Counted from the first letter of the stretch, positions 28,921 through 38,782 are shown. The stretch is 50,348 nucleotides of DNA from Nitrospirota bacterium (GCA_021791055.1 JAJYXI010000002.1:1-50348), one strand, 5' to 3'. The notes: generated from the letters alone by a model not told the origin. Translations and numbers: made by a program.

Positions 28921-29060
28921 GTACGTGGGGAGTAGGAAATGGGAAGTGGAAATCAGTGTCTGTGTCAGTGAACAGTGTCAGCAACAGACACAGACACTGA
29001 CCACTGACACGAATTATTGCAGCTTCTTACTTCCTACTTTTTACTTCTCACGTCTCACTT
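28921..29060. repeat. Nested short-word inverted repeats between carB and pfkA
   Basis: Outer arms GGGGAGTAGGAAATGGGAAG (28927-28946) and CTTACTTCCTACTTTTTACT continuing to 29057 enclose inner arms AGTGTCTGTGTCAGTGAACA (28955-) and ACAGACACAGACACTGACCA (28984-). Both pairs are imperfectly complementary. The outer right arm supplies the last codons (TSET) and the stop of carB. There is no gene in the 150 bases. Confidence 0.8.
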
Positions 29061-32000
29061 GTTTTATTATATTCCTGTACCGATTTGATGCTTAATTGTT
29101 TTTTCAGAAGCATTTCTATTGCCCTGACCACTGCCCTTGCCCCGGAGATGGTTGTTGTAAACGAGATATTATACTGCAGGGCGCTTCTTCTAATTGATAA
29201 TGAATCCTTCTGCGCCTGTGCACCTGTAACCGTGTTTATTATAAAGTTTACTTCCCTGTTTTTTATCATGTCAACAATATGCGGTCTGCCTTCCATCACC
29301 TTATTAATCACATCAACAGCAATCCCGTTGTCAGTAAGATATTTTGCCGTTCCTATTGTGGCTATAAGCTGAAAGCCCAGATCGCGCAGCTTCTTTGCTA
29401 TCTCTACGGTATGAGGCTTATCCTTATCCTTTACGCTGATAAATACCTTGCCTGATGTCGGTATCCTGTTATTGCTTGCCGTCTGTGCCTTTGCATATGC
29501 AAGACCAAAATCCTCGTCTATACCCATAACCTCGCCTGTGGACTTCATCTCGGGGCCGAGTATGGTATCCACGCCCGGGAATTTATCAAAGGGAAAGACC
29601 GCCTCTTTCACTGCCACATGGCTGATTTCTATCTCTTTATGGAGTTTGAGGTCTTTTAATGTCTTTCCTATCATAACCTTTGCAGCGAGTTTTGCAAGTG
29701 CAATACCTGTTGCCTTGCTTACATAGGGAATCGTTCTCGATGCCCTTGGATTGACTTCGAGGATAAATATCTCGTTATCCTTGACTGCGAACTGGACATT
29801 CATAAGACCAACAACATTAAGCTCCTTTGCCAATGCCTTTGCCTGCCTCTTTATCTCGTCCACAATGCTCGATTGAAGAGAATACGGAGGAATAGAGCAA
29901 GCGGAATCCCCTGAATGTATCCCTGCCTCTTCAATGTGTTCCATGACCCCGCCTATTACAACATTATTGCCGTCCGATATGGCATCCACATCCACTTCTA
30001 TTGCGTCTTCGAGGTATTTATCAACAAGGATTGGATGCTCAGGAGAGGCCTTGACTGCCCTTTCCATGTAGTTTATTAATGATGCCTCGTCGTAAACTAT
30101 CTCCATTGCCCTTCCGCCGAGTACATAAGAAGGCCTTACCATCGCAGGGTAGCCTATTTTATTTGCAACATCTACCGCCTCTTCTATGGACATTGCCGTG
30201 CCGCTGTCAGGCTGTTTCAGGTTCAGCTTGTGAAGGAGTTCCTTAAATCTCTTCCTGTCCTCTGCCCTGTCAATGGAATCAGGAGATGTGCCGAGGATAT
30301 TCACTCCTTCCCTTTCAAGGGGCACAGCTAACTTCAGTGGCGTCTGCCCTCCAAACTGCACTATTACTCCTTCGGGTTTTTCCTTTTCGATAATGCTTAA
30401 AACATCTTCTATGGTCAAGGGCTCGAAATAAAGTCTGTCTGCTGTGTCGTAATCTGTGCTGACGGTCTCTGGATTACAATTAACCATTATAGTCTCATAT
30501 CCAAGCTCCTTCAGGGCAAACACTGCATGAACACAGCAATAATCGAACTCTATGCCCTGCCCGATCCTATTAGGGCCTGAACCGAGAATGACAACCTTCT
30601 TGCGATTGGTGGGATTGGCTTCGCACTCGACAACCCCCCTTTGCCCCCCCTTTGTAAGGGGGGGATGGGGGGGTGACTGCTCTTCGCATTCCGCAATCTT
30701 ATAAAAAGGTTTTTCATACGTTGAATAGAGATACGGGGTATATGCCTCAAACTCAGCAGCGCATGTATCAACGAGCTTAAACACAGGCATTAATCCCATG
30801 TCATATCTCATTTGTCTTATGTCCGATTCTGTCTTGCCGGTAAGTGCTGCAATCCTTTTGTCAGAGAAACCATATTCTTTTCCTTTTCTCAGTATTTCTC
30901 CTGACTCCTGACTCCTGACTCCCGACTCCTTTATTTCTTTTTCCATCTCAATAATCTGCTTCATGTTATGCAGAAACCACGGGTCTATCCATGTGAGTTC
31001 ATGGATTTCATTTATGCTCATACCCTGTCTTAATGCCTGAGCTATATACCATATCCTCTCGGCATTAGGGGTCTTTAGCTTTCCTTTTATCTCTTCAATA
31101 TTTGTCTCGATGTTTTCAAAGCCTGCAGAGCCTATCTCAAGGCTCCTCAATGCCTTTTGCAGTGATTCCTTGAATGTCCTGCCTATGGACATAACCTCTC
31201 CAACAGACTTCATCTGGGTTGTAAGTGTGGAGTCTGCCTCGGGGAATTTCTCAAAGGTAAATCTCGGAATCTTTGTAACTACATAATCTATTGTGGGCTC
31301 AAAGGAGGCCGGTGTTTCCCTTGTTATATCGTTTCTTATCTCATCGAGAGTATAACCAACTGCAAGCTTTGCTGCAATCTTCGCTATGGGGAAGCCTGTT
31401 GCCTTGCTTGCCAGGGCAGAGCTCCTCGAAACCCTCGGATTCATTTCTATGACAATCATCCTGCCGTTTTTAGGATTTAATGCAAACTGTATATTGGAGC
31501 CTCCTGTATCAACGCCTATCTCCCTTATTACGGCAATGGCTGCGTCACGCATCCTCTGGTATTCCTTGTCGGTCAATGTCTGCGCAGGGGCTACGGTGAT
31601 GGAATCTCCTGTATGCACACCCATCGCATCAAAGTTCTCTATGGAGCATATGATTACAACATTGTCTTTTCTGTCCCTCATCACCTCTAATTCGTATTCT
31701 TTCCATCCAAGCGCAGATTCTTCAACCAGCACCTGATGAACAGGGCTCAACTTTAGTCCTCTCTCAAGAAGCTCCCTGTATTCTTCGATATTGTAGGCAA
31801 TACCTCCGCCTGTGCCTCCGAGGGTAAATGCAGGCCTGAGGATCGCAGGAAATCCTAAATGCTCGATAATATCAAGGCCGTCCTTCATGCTGGTAATGGC
31901 AGCGCTCTTTGGAACATCGAGGCCTATCTTTCTCATGGCCTCTTTGAAAAGCTCCCTGTCTTCTGCCTTTTTTATGGCAGGCAGTTTTGCACCGATTAAT

Positions 32001-32341
32001 TCCACACCGTATCTGTCGAGCACCCCTGACTCCGACAATTCAACTGCAAGGTTCAATGCTGTCTGCCCGCCCATTGTCGGGAGAATGACATCCGGCCTTT
32101 CCTTTTTAATAATTAGCTCCAGAATCTCTGATGACAATGGCTCGATGTAAGTTGCATCGGCTATCTCCGGGTCTGTCATAATGGTTGCAGGGTTTGAATT
32201 CACAAGCACTATCTTGTAGCCCTCCTCCCGAAGAGCCTTGCATGCCTGTGTTCCTGAATAGTCGAATTCACATGCCTGGCCGATTACTATAGGGCCAGAG
32301 CCGATTAAGAGTATCTTCTTAATATCCGTTCTCTTTGGCAT
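29048..32341 (-). CDS. carB: Carbamoyl-phosphate synthase large subunit
   Basis: CarB makes carbamoyl phosphate from bicarbonate, ammonia and two ATP for pyrimidine and arginine synthesis. At 1097 residues it is slightly longer than usual. Both ATP-grasp halves are present ([20 protein letters not shown] at the start; [19 protein letters not shown] in the second half), with an MGS-like allosteric domain at the C-terminus. Two in-frame repeat-derived stretches lie between the halves: [11 protein letters not shown] (30897-30930) and [16 protein letters not shown] (30631-30676). The final TSET and stop come from a third repeat. The core motifs are intact, so the enzyme should work. It is the last gene of the pyr operon, three bases after the preceding gene. 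Confidence 0.96.
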   Translation of the reverse strand: MPKRTDIKKILLIGSGPIVIGQACEFDYSGTQACKALREEGYKIVLVNSNPATIMTDPEIADATYIEPLSSEILELIIKKERPDVILPTMGGQTALNLAVELSESGVLDRYGVELIGAKLPAIKKAEDRELFKEAMRKIGLDVPKSAAITSMKDGLDIIEHLGFPAILRPAFTLGGTGGGIAYNIEEYRELLERGLKLSPVHQVLVEESALGWKEYELEVMRDRKDNVVIICSIENFDAMGVHTGDSITVAPAQTLTDKEYQRMRDAAIAVIREIGVDTGGSNIQFALNPKNGRMIVIEMNPRVSRSSALASKATGFPIAKIAAKLAVGYTLDEIRNDITRETPASFEPTIDYVVTKIPRFTFEKFPEADSTLTTQMKSVGEVMSIGRTFKESLQKALRSLEIGSAGFENIETNIEEIKGKLKTPNAERIWYIAQALRQGMSINEIHELTWIDPWFLHNMKQIIEMEKEIKESGVRSQESGEILRKGKEYGFSDKRIAALTGKTESDIRQMRYDMGLMPVFKLVDTCAAEFEAYTPYLYSTYEKPFYKIAECEEQSPPHPPLTKGGQRGVVECEANPTNRKKVVILGSGPNRIGQGIEFDYCCVHAVFALKELGYETIMVNCNPETVSTDYDTADRLYFEPLTIEDVLSIIEKEKPEGVIVQFGGQTPLKLAVPLEREGVNILGTSPDSIDRAEDRKRFKELLHKLNLKQPDSGTAMSIEEAVDVANKIGYPAMVRPSYVLGGRAMEIVYDEASLINYMERAVKASPEHPILVDKYLEDAIEVDVDAISDGNNVVIGGVMEHIEEAGIHSGDSACSIPPYSLQSSIVDEIKRQAKALAKELNVVGLMNVQFAVKDNEIFILEVNPRASRTIPYVSKATGIALAKLAAKVMIGKTLKDLKLHKEIEISHVAVKEAVFPFDKFPGVDTILGPEMKSTGEVMGIDEDFGLAYAKAQTASNNRIPTSGKVFISVKDKDKPHTVEIAKKLRDLGFQLIATIGTAKYLTDNGIAVDVINKVMEGRPHIVDMIKNREVNFIINTVTGAQAQKDSLSIRRSALQYNISFTTTISGARAVVRAIEMLLKKQLSIKSVQEYNKTSET
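30631..30676. repeat. In-frame C-rich/G-rich inverted repeat in carB
   Basis: CCCCCCTTTGCCCCCCCTTT and GTAAGGGGGGGATGGGGGGG can fold into a strong hairpin. In the gene they encode [14 protein letters not shown] similar element of the same type is in hemW (43704-43746), and a related one lies upstream of pyrR (37360-37399). Confidence 0.75.
30897..30930. repeat. In-frame (TGACTCC)4 repeat in carB
   Basis: Four tandem copies of the 7-mer TGACTCC, the last with one change (CGACTCC), encode SGVRSQESG in the linker between the two halves of CarB. Confidence 0.85.
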
Positions 32342-32343
32342 CC

Positions 32344-32943
32344 TTACCTCTCTATGAAATTTTTAAATTTTGTTGCAATTTTTTCGGCCTTTGAAGGCTC
32401 TTCCGATGAAAAAACAATAAACCTTTTTCCGTTCTTAAATTCCATTTCCACGGTATAAAACTCAGCAGTCTTTCCAAATCCCGGTATTACCGTGCCGTGC
32501 TGTAAGGCAACCTGCTCTACAAGCCTTATTCCGTCGGGGTTTTCAGGAGTCACCGACAGATAGTCCTGCCTTATGTTATCAAGCTCTGTTATAGGAAGCG
32601 ATATTCGCCTCTTTCCAAATATCCTTTCAAGCGTAATATCTATGTTTCCATTTTGCTTATCGACGGTGACGCGCAGAACAGGCTCGAGAAAAACATATGT
32701 CCTGAATAGAAGAAAAAATATTACAAATATTACCAATGCCGCAGTGAAGTGAATTGTGGTTATCTTAAACCTTGTGGCAAAAAAAAATCCGAGCAGCATT
32801 ATCAATGCGCCAGCAGCAAGGCTCGACGCAAGCTCACGGTTATAAATACCGCTGTGAAGAACACTCCCCTTTTCAGCCTTAAAAGAGCTTGTCCTGAATA
32901 CGAGCGTATTGTCTTTTATGTCTATTTGATAGCTGTCGGTCAT
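32344..32943 (-). CDS. Two-TM membrane protein of unknown function
   Basis: A 199-residue protein that I do not recognise. Residues about 39-80 hold two hydrophobic helices ([18 protein letters not shown] and [14 protein letters not shown]). The flanking parts are soluble and beta-rich, with a C-terminal domain ending in [20 protein letters not shown], which resembles PH-like membrane-anchored proteins. It overlaps the flavin-reductase-like gene (AAATGA) and precedes carB by two bases, so it is expressed with the pyrimidine operon, although no link to pyrimidine synthesis is evident. Confidence 0.7.
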   Translation of the reverse strand: MTDSYQIDIKDNTLVFRTSSFKAEKGSVLHSGIYNRELASSLAAGALIMLLGFFFATRFKITTIHFTAALVIFVIFFLLFRTYVFLEPVLRVTVDKQNGNIDITLERIFGKRRISLPITELDNIRQDYLSVTPENPDGIRLVEQVALQHGTVIPGFGKTAEFYTVEMEFKNGKRFIVFSSEEPSKAEKIATKFKNFIER

Positions 32944-33464
32944 TTAAAATATACAATCCTGCTTCCGCCGAGATGAAACGGTATCTCTGCCCTCAGGCTC
33001 CACAAACCCTTCTTCAGATATTTATCATCAGCATAGGCGGACAGCACCTTACCGAAGAATGCGTAGCACTCACCTGCATCCACAGCCTTCCACAACTTAC
33101 ATTCCACATACCCTATACAACCATCGATTATCGGAGTTTTCAATGACTTAGACTTGTCTTGTTTAAGTTTTGCTCTAGCGAATTTATCAGCGTCTCTGCC
33201 TGAGCTTTTTCCGCAAATCCATAATGCCTTTAAAAGATTTTTTGCCGGAATATTTATAACAAACTCCTTTGTCTGTTTAATCAATTCAGCGGTATATGCC
33301 TCCTTTGCCACACAGACAACAACAATCGGCGGCTCCTCGCTTACCGGTGTTGCCCATGCGCATGCCATCACATTGGGTTTGCCGTCCTTTGCAATGCTTG
33401 TGAGAAAAAATGCCATCTTCGGATGCATAAGGTGGTAGATGTCCGATTTTATTTCTTTCAACAT
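32940..33464 (-). CDS. Flavin reductase-like (flavoredoxin) FMN-binding protein
   Basis: A 174-residue protein of the flavin reductase/flavoredoxin family, with an FMN-binding split barrel (HPKMAFFLTSIAKDGKPNVM, AWATPVSEEPPIVVVCVA, EFVINIPA). Members reduce or carry FMN in anaerobes. It starts inside the end of carA with GGAGG upstream. A possible reason for its place in a pyrimidine operon is to support dihydroorotate oxidation, as no pyrD or pyrK is visible here, but that is only a guess. Confidence 0.83.
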   Translation of the reverse strand: MLKEIKSDIYHLMHPKMAFFLTSIAKDGKPNVMACAWATPVSEEPPIVVVCVAKEAYTAELIKQTKEFVINIPAKNLLKALWICGKSSGRDADKFARAKLKQDKSKSLKTPIIDGCIGYVECKLWKAVDAGECYAFFGKVLSAYADDKYLKKGLWSLRAEIPFHLGGSRIVYFK

Positions 33465-34591
33465 TTTGCCTCCATCATCTCCCTGAACCTTCTAAACAAA
33501 TGTGTTGAGTCATTGGGACCCGGGCCTGCCTCGGGATGGTGCTGAACAGAGAATATTGGCAGTTTCACATGCTCCATGCCCTCTTCGGAGCCGTCGAATA
33601 GATTCCTGTGCGTCAGCTTCACCTGTCCTTTAAGACTGTTAATATCCACGCAGTAATTGTGGTTCTGTGATGTTATCTCCACCCTGCCTGTCTTTAAGTC
33701 CTTCACAGGATGATTTCCTCCATGATGACCGAATTTAAGCTTGTATGTCCTTCCACCCATTGCAAGGCCCAATATCTGATGGCCAAGACAGATTCCGAAA
33801 ATCGGCTTTTTGCCGATGAGCTTCTTTGTATTCTCGATGCCGTATGTTACTGTCTCCGGATCGCCGGGGCCATTGCTCAAAAGTATTCCATCAGGATTCA
33901 TCTCAAGCACTGCCTCAGCAGGAGTTTGTGCAGGAACTACTCTTACATTAAATCCTGCATCCACAAGGTTTCTCAGGATATTAAACTTAACGCCGAAATC
34001 ATAAACAACAACCTTAGCCATTCCTTCATATCTGTCGCTCTGTCGCTCTGTCGCTCTAATTCCCCACTTCCAGCATCCCTCATTCCATGCGTATGACTCT
34101 CTTGCGGTCACATCCCTTACAAGGTCAAGGGCTGAAATTCCGGGATGGTTCCTTATCTTTCCAAGGAGGCTTTTGGGATCTGAATCTATGGTAGAGATTA
34201 TGCCCATCTGTGCGCCGTTATTTCTCAGATGCCTTGTCAATGCCCTTGTATCAATGCCCTCTATGCCTACTATATTATTTTCTCTGAGGTATTGTCCGAG
34301 GGGCATTTGCAAGCGCCAGTTGCTCGGAAAATCGAGATATTCCCTGACAACAAAGCCCTCAGCCTTCGGGCCGCCTGATGATTCGATATCCTCCGCATTA
34401 ACGCCGTAATTGCCCATCTGTGTATATGTCATGGTAACAATCTGGCCCTTATATGAAGGGTCTGTAAGTATCTCCTGATAACCTGTCATCGAGGTATTAA
34501 AGACCACCTCGCCTATGGTCTCTCCTTCGGAGCCAAAACTTGTTCCCTCAAAAACAGTACCGTCAGCCAATACAAGCAATGCCTTACTCAT
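33458..34591 (-). CDS. carA: Carbamoyl-phosphate synthase small (glutaminase) subunit
   Basis: CarA releases ammonia from glutamine for CarB. Its 377 residues match the family length. The N-terminal CPSase domain (LADGTVFEGTSFGSEGETIG) and the class I glutamine amidotransferase domain are complete, with nucleophile Cys in FGICLGHQILGLA and His/Glu in SVQHHPEAGPGP. A repeat-derived stretch, TERQSDR, at about residues 178-187, comes from three tandem copies of an 8-mer at 34032-34057. It lies between the two domains. GGAGG precedes the ATG, which overlaps pyrC. Confidence 0.96.
   Translation of the reverse strand: MSKALLVLADGTVFEGTSFGSEGETIGEVVFNTSMTGYQEILTDPSYKGQIVTMTYTQMGNYGVNAEDIESSGGPKAEGFVVREYLDFPSNWRLQMPLGQYLRENNIVGIEGIDTRALTRHLRNNGAQMGIISTIDSDPKSLLGKIRNHPGISALDLVRDVTARESYAWNEGCWKWGIRATERQSDRYEGMAKVVVYDFGVKFNILRNLVDAGFNVRVVPAQTPAEAVLEMNPDGILLSNGPGDPETVTYGIENTKKLIGKKPIFGICLGHQILGLAMGGRTYKLKFGHHGGNHPVKDLKTGRVEITSQNHNYCVDINSLKGQVKLTHRNLFDGSEEGMEHVKLPIFSVQHHPEAGPGPNDSTHLFRRFREMMEAKC
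34032..34057. repeat. In-frame (CTGTCGCT)3 repeat in carA
   Basis: Three perfect tandem copies of an 8-base unit followed by CT encode RATERQSDR at the junction between the CPSase and amidotransferase domains of CarA. Confidence 0.85.
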
Positions 34592-35909
34592 CTATCCTCC
34601 AATCATAAACTTTCCCCTTACAGATTGTAATCACAGGCATCCCCTTCAGCGTCCACCCTTCAAACGGCGTATTCTTGCCTTTTGACAGGAATTTTTCGGA
34701 CTCGACCTTAAACTCTTTATTCATATCAACTATTGCAATATCAGCATCAAATCCGACTTTTAATGTTCCGGCATCTATTCCCAAAATTCGTGCAGGAACA
34801 AGCGCCATTTTCTCAACAAGCTGTGACATGGTTAGAATACCCTCATAGACAAGCCGCAGGCTTAAGGACAGTGCTGTCTCAAAACCTGATATGCCTGAAG
34901 GCGCCTTATCAAACTCCTGAAGCTTTTCATCCCTGTGGTGAGGAGCATGGTCTGTAGCAATGGCATCTATTGTGCCATCCTTTAACCCCTTTATTATCGC
35001 TTCCACATCTTTTTGTGTTCTCAAAGGAGGATTCACCTTTGCATTAGTATTGTAGCCTTTTACGCTATCTTCTGTAATTGTGAAATAATGGGGGCATGTC
35101 TCTGCAGTCACATTAACGCCTCTCTCTTTTGCCTGCCTTATAAGTCTTACAGAGCCTTCCGTGGAGACATGGGCAATATGAAGCCTGCCGCCTGTCAGTT
35201 CTGCAAGTATAATATCCCTCGCAACCATCACATCTTCAGAAGCAGAGGGAATGCCCTTTAGCCCCATCTGTGCTGAAAGCCTTCCCTCATTCACCACACC
35301 GCCTTCGGAGAGATTCATGTCCTCGCAATGTGAAATAACAGGCACATTAAAGGCCTTTGAGTATTCCAATGCCCTTCTCATTATAAGACTGCTCATAACA
35401 GGCCTTCCATCGTCAGAAAATGCTACGCATCCTGCATCCTTCATCATCCCCATTTCTGCAAGCTCTTCGCCTTTCTGTCCTTTTGTAATAGCGCCGACCG
35501 GGTACACATAGCATGCACCCTCTGCATAGGTCTTACGCAGGATAAACTCTGTTACGGTCTCATTATCGTTTACAGGATTTGTATTCGGCATGCAGCAGAC
35601 AGATGTAATCCCTCCCTTTACAGCAGCCATTGTGCCTGTCTTGATTGTTTCTTTGTAGTCAAATCCGGGCTCTCTTAAATGTACATGCATATCAACAAGG
35701 CCCGGCAATACAGATAACCCCGTCGCATCGATTATTTTGAGTTTTGAGTTTTGAGTTTTGAGTTTTGAATTATCCTTTACTCCAGACTCCGAACTCTTAA
35801 CTCTTAACTCTATTATCTTTCCATTTTCAATCAATATATCTCCTACCACATCGATGTCCTGGGATGGGTCTATAATATGTCCGTTTTTTATAAGTATATC
35901 GCTATGCAT
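34584..35909 (-). CDS. pyrC: Dihydroorotase
   Basis: A class I dihydroorotase of 441 residues that closes carbamoyl-aspartate to dihydroorotate with zinc. The metal motif is [37 protein letters not shown] and ATDHAPHH give the remaining metal and substrate residues. An N-terminal stretch of about 25 residues (33-58, [20 protein letters not shown]) comes from two short-word repeats and breaks the small beta domain before the barrel. Core motifs are intact. It overlaps pyrB at the start and carA at the end by eight bases each. Confidence 0.96.
   Translation of the reverse strand: MHSDILIKNGHIIDPSQDIDVVGDILIENGKIIELRVKSSESGVKDNSKLKTQNSKLKIIDATGLSVLPGLVDMHVHLREPGFDYKETIKTGTMAAVKGGITSVCCMPNTNPVNDNETVTEFILRKTYAEGACYVYPVGAITKGQKGEELAEMGMMKDAGCVAFSDDGRPVMSSLIMRRALEYSKAFNVPVISHCEDMNLSEGGVVNEGRLSAQMGLKGIPSASEDVMVARDIILAELTGGRLHIAHVSTEGSVRLIRQAKERGVNVTAETCPHYFTITEDSVKGYNTNAKVNPPLRTQKDVEAIIKGLKDGTIDAIATDHAPHHRDEKLQEFDKAPSGISGFETALSLSLRLVYEGILTMSQLVEKMALVPARILGIDAGTLKVGFDADIAIVDMNKEFKVESEKFLSKGKNTPFEGWTLKGMPVITICKGKVYDWRIDE
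35735..35810. repeat. Two in-frame short-word repeats in pyrC
   Basis: (GAGTTTT) repeated about five times (35738-35771), then ACTCCAGACTCCGAACTC and TTAACTCTTAACTC units (35779-35810). They encode [20 protein letters not shown]. The first unit is an exact 7-mer, so three units give seven residues and the peptide repeats as KLKTQNS. Confidence 0.85.
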
Positions 35910-36816
35910 CTTCGTTTCTCCCGCTCAATAGATACATCACAGCCATTCTAACAGCAAGTCCGTTTGTCACCTGTTCAAGGATTATGGACTGTGACGAATC
36001 TGCCACATCCGAGCTTATTTCAATTCCCCTGTTCATTGGTCCCGGGTGCATCACTATGGCATCTTTTCTGGCAAGTTTGAGTCTCCTCATGTCCAGTCCC
36101 CAGTTTCTAAAATACTCAAGCGTTGAAGGGAAAAAACCCCTGCCCTGCCTTTCTATCTGAATTCTGAGCATCATAATTACATCAGCATCCTCAAGTCCGT
36201 TGTCCATTTCATAAAAGACCTCTACATTGCGGTCTGCTATATCGGGGATAAGGGTTGGCGGACCTATAAGCCTGATATTTGCACCGAACTTTGAAAGAAG
36301 AAATATATCTGATTTAGCCACCCTGCTGTGAAGTATGTCTCCGACTATCGCAACCTTAAGCCCGCTCAGGCTTCCTTTCTTTTCGATAATGCTGAATGCA
36401 TCAAGTAAAGCCTGAGTTGGATGCTCGTTTATTCCGTCTCCTGCATTAATTACAGATGCGTTAACATTTCTTGCTATGAAATGAGGCACGCCGCTTGAGG
36501 AATGCCTTATCACGATAAAGTCCACTCCGTATGCCTCGATGGTCTTGACAGTATCAAACAGGCTTTCTCCTTTAACAACGCTGCTTGTAGGCACGGAGAA
36601 GTTAAGCACATCCGTGCTCATCCTCTTTTCTGCCAGCTCAAACGATGTCTTTGTCCTTGTGGACGGCTCGAAGAAGAGATTGACGACTGTCTTGCCCCTG
36701 AGTGCAGGAACCTTCTTGATGTCCCTCTTTAAGATATCCTTGAATGACGAGGCTGTGTTGAGTATTAACTCAATATCGCCTTTGGACAGTTCTTTGATTC
36801 CGACTAAATCCTTCAT
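35902..36816 (-). CDS. pyrB: Aspartate carbamoyltransferase catalytic subunit
   Basis: PyrB joins carbamoyl phosphate and aspartate. It has 304 residues, with the carbamoyl-phosphate motif [13 protein letters not shown], the HPTQALLD motif and the aspartate-loop HPGPMNRG. No pyrI regulatory subunit is present, as is usual when pyrB is in a PyrR-controlled operon. It overlaps pyrR by four bases and pyrC by eight. Confidence 0.96.
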   Translation of the reverse strand: MKDLVGIKELSKGDIELILNTASSFKDILKRDIKKVPALRGKTVVNLFFEPSTRTKTSFELAEKRMSTDVLNFSVPTSSVVKGESLFDTVKTIEAYGVDFIVIRHSSSGVPHFIARNVNASVINAGDGINEHPTQALLDAFSIIEKKGSLSGLKVAIVGDILHSRVAKSDIFLLSKFGANIRLIGPPTLIPDIADRNVEVFYEMDNGLEDADVIMMLRIQIERQGRGFFPSTLEYFRNWGLDMRRLKLARKDAIVMHPGPMNRGIEISSDVADSSQSIILEQVTNGLAVRMAVMYLLSGRNEDA

Positions 36817-37346
36817 TCCTTTGCCTGCAGCACCACCTTATCTTCAAGCCCTTCTTCCTCGAGCTGAACTTCGATGCTCTCTGTTCTTGAGGTGGGAATA
36901 TTTTTGCCGACATAATCAGCCCTTATGGGCAATTCCCTGTGTCCCCTGTCAATAAGCACAGCGAGCTGTATCTGTGCAGGCCTCCCGAAATCCATGAGCG
37001 CGTCCATTGCCGACCTGATTGATCGCCCTGTAAAAAGCACATCATCCACAAGCACTACTTTTTTATCAGTTATATCGCAGGGCATCTCTGTCTTTCTGAC
37101 AACGGGCTGCTCTTTTCTTATGCCAATGTCATCCCTGTAAAGGGATATATCAAGGGAGCCTACCATAATATCAGCATTCTCTATGTCTTTTATTTTTACG
37201 GCAAGCCTTTTTGCAAGATGCACCCCTCCGCGCTGTATTCCTACAAGGCAGAGGTTTTCGGTGCCCTTGTTCTTCTCTATAATTTCATGGGCTATCCTCG
37301 AAAGAATCCTTTCGATGTCCTTTTTATTCAGAAGTTCTTTTATCAT
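36813..37346 (-). CDS. pyrR: Bifunctional pyr operon regulator / uracil phosphoribosyltransferase
   Basis: PyrR binds pyr leader RNA when UMP is high and favours termination. Many members also have uracil phosphoribosyltransferase activity. Its 177 residues include the PRPP loop [18 protein letters not shown] and [15 protein letters not shown] near the N-terminus. It is first in the operon, and the leader at 37405-37493 contains a PyrR-binding stem-loop and an intrinsic terminator, so the operon is self-regulated. Confidence 0.95.
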   Translation of the reverse strand: MIKELLNKKDIERILSRIAHEIIEKNKGTENLCLVGIQRGGVHLAKRLAVKIKDIENADIMVGSLDISLYRDDIGIRKEQPVVRKTEMPCDITDKKVVLVDDVLFTGRSIRSAMDALMDFGRPAQIQLAVLIDRGHRELPIRADYVGKNIPTSRTESIEVQLEEEGLEDKVVLQAKE

Positions 37347-37371
37347 ATTTATTTTTCTTCAAAGGGGATTT

Positions 37372-37399
37372 CAAAAGGGGGACACAAGTCCCCCTTTTG
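37372..37399 (-). repeat. 12 bp G-rich/C-rich hairpin between the pyr attenuator and pyrR
   Basis: CAAAAGGGGGAC, loop ACAA, GTCCCCCTTTTG is a perfect stem. It follows the attenuator terminator and precedes pyrR. It lacks a good T tract toward pyrR. The composition is that of the C-rich elements inside carB and hemW, so it may be the same element family, intergenic here. Confidence 0.65.
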
Positions 37400-37404
37400 C
37401 TCAT

Positions 37405-37437
37405 AAAAAAAGCCTTCCCCTGTCTTCAGAGGAAGGC
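37405..37437 (-). terminator. Intrinsic terminator of the pyr attenuator
   Basis: On the minus strand GCCTTCCTCTG, loop AAGA, CAGGGGAAGGC, then seven T. The stem has one G-T pair. It lies about 60 bases upstream of pyrR and downstream of the PyrR-binding stem-loop. Confidence 0.88.
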
Positions 37438-37462
37438 GTATTGTTATTGTATATGTGTTTCA

Positions 37463-37493
37463 CCTGTTCTCCTTACCTTTTTAGCCTCACAGG
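37463..37493 (-). promoter_or_regulatory. PyrR-binding anti-antiterminator RNA
   Basis: The minus strand reads CCTGTGAGGCTAAAAAGG and ends with ACAGG, which pairs with the initial CCTGT. The loop with GTGAGGCT resembles the PyrR recognition sequence of pyr operons. With the terminator at 37405-37437 it makes a classical pyr attenuator. Confidence 0.7.
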
Positions 37494-37558
37494 GCTATCA
37501 TTAAAGGTGATACTATTAAAGCATAAACGATTTAAATTGTCAAAAATAATATTGAGGT

Positions 37559-38134
37559 CTATTTATCGCTGAGATTTGTAGAGCATTTAATAGCATCGAA
37601 GGCATAAAGGATCCTTTTTTCCTTTTCCGCCCTCTCTTGCGGATAAGGTGAAAATACGGTCTGTTGAATGATTTTCCGGGCATAGTCTTTTGATGGTATT
37701 GCATCAAGCCCATCTGATATTAATTTTCCTCCGACAACATCCAAAATCCGCGCGCTTTCGCTGTCTGTCACGATTGCATACGGTATCTGGTAGGATTCTA
37801 CAACGCGGCCGAAGGCTATTGAGTGCCTTTCCCACGACTCAAGGGAACTCATCACGCATTTTATAATGCAGAATCTCTTTCCGTCTATTTTAAGGACAAT
37901 ATCGGTCTTTGCATTAAAAGAGGCATCCGGCAAATCAACCCTGAAATCTATGTTTGTCTCTATATCGTCGTTAGCATAGCCTTTTTGTGCCATCAGAAAT
38001 TCGATGACCCTTCTCTGGACCTGTGTAAGCTCAAGATTGGAGAGATGATCTTCCATAGCCACCCTGCTGGCCAACAGATCTTTTCTCTCCTCAGGGCTTG
38101 TGGGGATTTTGCCTAATGGGATATAAGTTGACAC
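37559..38134 (-). CDS. HsdR_N-like (type I restriction R N-terminal domain) protein
   Basis: A 191-residue protein resembling the nuclease-fold N-terminal domain of type I restriction HsdR and stand-alone HSDR_N proteins. A PD-(D/E)xK-like core may be DVRVDL-type sequence (NIDFRVDLPD) followed by KTDIVLKIDGKRFCIIKCVM, where the expected ExK is IIK. That may make it catalytically altered. No hsdM or hsdS is nearby, so it is not a restriction system. It follows the DUF2155-like gene with a one-base overlap. Confidence 0.6.
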   Translation of the reverse strand: MSTYIPLGKIPTSPEERKDLLASRVAMEDHLSNLELTQVQRRVIEFLMAQKGYANDDIETNIDFRVDLPDASFNAKTDIVLKIDGKRFCIIKCVMSSLESWERHSIAFGRVVESYQIPYAIVTDSESARILDVVGGKLISDGLDAIPSKDYARKIIQQTVFSPYPQERAEKEKRILYAFDAIKCSTNLSDK

Positions 38135-38661
38135 TACCCTTTAACTCCCTCTTTCAAAGTAAGTCCGTATTTTTCGTGCTCAAATGGATGGATGGTTGGG
38201 AACTTTGAATAGAGCCATCCCTTAAATATAACCTTCCCGTTCTCAAAGACCTCGACCCTGACTGCAGGGTTGTTTGGCATATCGCTTGCTGATGTGATTG
38301 TGGCCTCATCCATCCTGAAATCAGGGAGGAATTCACCTACAACTATTCTTAGATTGGTATTCGGAACCTTGAGCTCAGAGCCTATGCCGACTGTATATTC
38401 ACTGCTCTTTTTTGATGCCTTATCCTCAAATACAAATTTCACTTTGTTCCACTTGCTCTTAATGCTCTCAGGCACTACGACCTTTTTCTCTGCCTTAGGT
38501 CCCGTATTGCCGTGAGGAGACATCGGCGTCTGCATCGGTGATGACATGGGAGCCTGCTGCATTGGTGTTTTGGGAACAGGCTGTTCCTCTTTTTTCTTGC
38601 AGCTAACCATAACCATTGACAGGGCAAGTCCGGCAGCCAAAATCTGTGTAGTCTTCTTCAT
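38134..38661 (-). CDS. DUF2155-like lipoprotein
   Basis: About 175 residues from ATG 38661 with GGAGGT six bases upstream. The lipobox is MVSC, followed by a Lys/Glu then Met/Pro-rich linker (MQQAPMSSPMQTPMSP). The C-terminal domain ends with a tryptophan motif (FKGWLYSKFPTIHPFEHEKY) typical of DUF2155, a family of unknown function. It would be anchored on a periplasmic membrane face. Confidence 0.75.
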   Translation of the reverse strand: MKKTTQILAAGLALSMVMVSCKKKEEQPVPKTPMQQAPMSSPMQTPMSPHGNTGPKAEKKVVVPESIKSKWNKVKFVFEDKASKKSSEYTVGIGSELKVPNTNLRIVVGEFLPDFRMDEATITSASDMPNNPAVRVEVFENGKVIFKGWLYSKFPTIHPFEHEKYGLTLKEGVKG

Positions 38662-38689
38662 CAACGAACCTCCGTTTTATTGTCTTTCA

Positions 38690-38782
38690 TGGCGGAGAGG
38701 CAGGGATTCGAACCCTGGGTGAGGTGTTACCCCCACAACCGCTTAGCAGGCGGCTGCCTTCGACCGACTCGGCCACCTCTCC
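38690..38782 (-). tRNA. tRNA-Ser (anticodon GCT)
   Basis: The minus strand folds as a class II tRNA. The acceptor GGAGAGG pairs with CCTCTCC and is followed by G and an encoded CCA. The D arm is GGCCGAGTCGGTCGAAGGC, the anticodon loop is CTGCTAA (GCT, reading AGC/AGT), a long variable arm follows, and the T arm holds GGTTCGAATCC. TATAAT at 38793-38798 on the minus strand is a good -10 just upstream. Confidence 0.97.

Noticed and set aside
30897-30930. Short tandem repeats taken as CRISPR arrays
   Set aside because: Units are only 7-8 bases with no spacers, and no cas gene is in the window.
37559-38134. A type I restriction-modification system
   Set aside because: Only an HsdR_N-like domain protein is present, with no helicase part, methylase or specificity subunit.
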